Assembly (NCBI RefSeq): GCF_030283145.1
Contig: NZ_JASNWE010000002.1
Coordinates: 372,001 to 436,000 of the forward strand
DNA from: Actinomadura xylanilytica
GTDB lineage: Bacteria > Actinomycetota > Actinomycetes > Streptosporangiales > Streptosporangiaceae
Direction: 5' to 3'
Length of the DNA: 64,000 bases
Position numbers and translations under genes: made by a program. Shown in pieces: positions 63,355 through 64,000 of this stretch (position 1 is its first letter; each line of letters opens with the position of its first letter). Under the pieces are notes generated by a model. It worked only from the letters and a program-made list of their open reading frames with translations. It had not been told where the DNA came from and did not search any database.

Positions 63355-64000
63355 TCACGCCGGGTGGCGGACGCGGAGGCCCTCTCCGGCCAGGATCCAG
63401 CCGGCGAGGTCGAGGACGCCGGCGTCGACCTCGCCGCCGTCCAGCCAGGCGGACGTCCGGAAGAAGCGGACCTCGGCGAACGACCGGCGCATGAGGCGGA
63501 CCATCCCGTCGAACCCGGCCGGGCCCTCCAGCCAGTCACGGATCTCGTCGCTGCCGCCGCCGAGGCCCGCGAGCGCCTCCGAGCCGCGCACCAGGTCGTC
63601 CTTGGTCAGCGCCACCGCGAGCCGGGCCCGCCCCGTCTGCGCGCCGAGCCCCTGGATGTTCTCCACAAGCTGGCCGAACACGAAGTCGGGCGGGGCGTCC
63701 GAGCGCAGCCGCCCGGACCTGGCCCGCTCGCCGGGGTCCAGCGAGTCCCAGACGGCGTCGATCGACAGCGGGTCCAGGGTGAGCAGGAACGTGCGGGCGG
63801 TCTTGATGTACCGCAGCTCGCGCAGCAGCTCCGAGCGTCCGACGAACTCGCCGGGCGCGTCGAAGACGTGCAGCAGCCGGGGCCTCCCCGAGGACGGCCG
63901 GACGTGCAGCGAGTAAGCGCGCAGCGGCGCGTCCTTCACCTTGATCGTCTTCCAGGTGTGCACGCCCGCGCGCAGCTTGTCGGCCAGCCCCCGGTACGCC
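63355..64000 (-). CDS. Double-GTPase-type P-loop protein, C-terminal part (cut by window end)
   Basis: The frame is open to the window edge, giving over 210 residues. HVFDAPGEF near the cut end resembles the Walker B / G3 motif (DxPG), and VALTKDDLV matches the G4 (TKxD) motif, so this is the second half of a GTPase. The rest (TARTFLLTLDPLSIDAVWDSL) fits the DO-GTPase families associated with TerD and vWA genes. It leads an operon of at least three genes. The N-terminal half, with the P-loop, lies outside. Confidence 0.7.
   Translation of the reverse strand, partial: AYRGLADKLRAGVHTWKTIKVKDAPLRAYSLHVRPSSGRPRLLHVFDAPGEFVGRSELLRELRYIKTARTFLLTLDPLSIDAVWDSLDPGERARSGRLRSDAPPDFVFGQLVENIQGLGAQTGRARLAVALTKDDLVRGSEALAGLGGGSDEIRDWLEGPAGFDGMVRLMRRSFAEVRFFRTSAWLDGGEVDAGVLDLAGWILAGEGLRVRHPA

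Overview
The window is high-GC actinomycete DNA: strong third-position GC, many GTG/TTG starts, furA-katG, DUF574-type methyltransferases, DUF4132, PspC and DesK-type kinases. The gene set resembles Streptosporangiales (Actinomadura-like), but no rRNA or taxonomic marker is present, so the genus is an inference. Gene content is mostly accessory or adaptive; the one clear core metabolic gene is asd, and there is one tRNA.

Layout. 0-5.3 kb: the end of a Fur paralogue, katG and furA (oxidative stress), a decayed grpB-like relic, a membrane Ser/Thr kinase and a small membrane protein. 5.7-10.5 kb: a small biosynthetic locus with a cytochrome P450, a methyltransferase translationally coupled to it, an 18-nt gene with a strong ribosome binding site encoding MRYWY, a strong hairpin, and an FAD monooxygenase. 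A convergent polyprenyl diphosphate synthase follows. The pentapeptide + P450 + methyltransferase combination looks like a new variant of the minimal RiPP systems (biarylitide/cittilin type) and is the most exciting item here. 10.8-15 kb: a conserved hypothetical protein, a TetR regulator, a patatin-PlsC lipid pair and a DUF574 methyltransferase. 15-18 kb: a TetR regulator divergent from acyl-CoA dehydrogenase and FabG-like genes, with two near-identical operators between them.

18-28.7 kb: a phosphotransferase-fold protein overlapping a processive glycosyltransferase, a divergent UDP-xylose synthase-like enzyme, a DesK-type kinase divergent from a FtsX-type ABC exporter, a secreted PAF-acetylhydrolase-like esterase and a secreted protein of unknown function. 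28.7-35.5 kb: an ABC-2 exporter with a repeat-rich promoter, an S33 peptidase, a complete two-component pair and an IS30-HTH/MarR regulator. 35.6-45 kb: a giant DUF4132 protein, two MFS exporters (one fused to three beta-sandwich domains), a PEP-mutase-like enzyme and an esterase. 45-48 kb: secreted M4 and M28 peptidases. 48-55.4 kb: DUF2277, a lipoprotein, asd, PspC, an MFS transporter with a repeat tail, a zincin and a metallophosphoesterase.

55.5-58 kb: tRNA-Glu(UUC) followed by a graveyard of truncated and frameshifted genes (a recombinase-associated DUF6262 relic, a half SMI1/KNR4 gene and a uvrA fragment), suggesting past integration beside the tRNA. 58.3-64 kb: an HTH protein fused to a hemopexin-like propeller, an SDR/TetR pair with paired operators, a small secreted protein, and the start of a TerD-vWA / small membrane protein / GTPase operon that runs out of the window.
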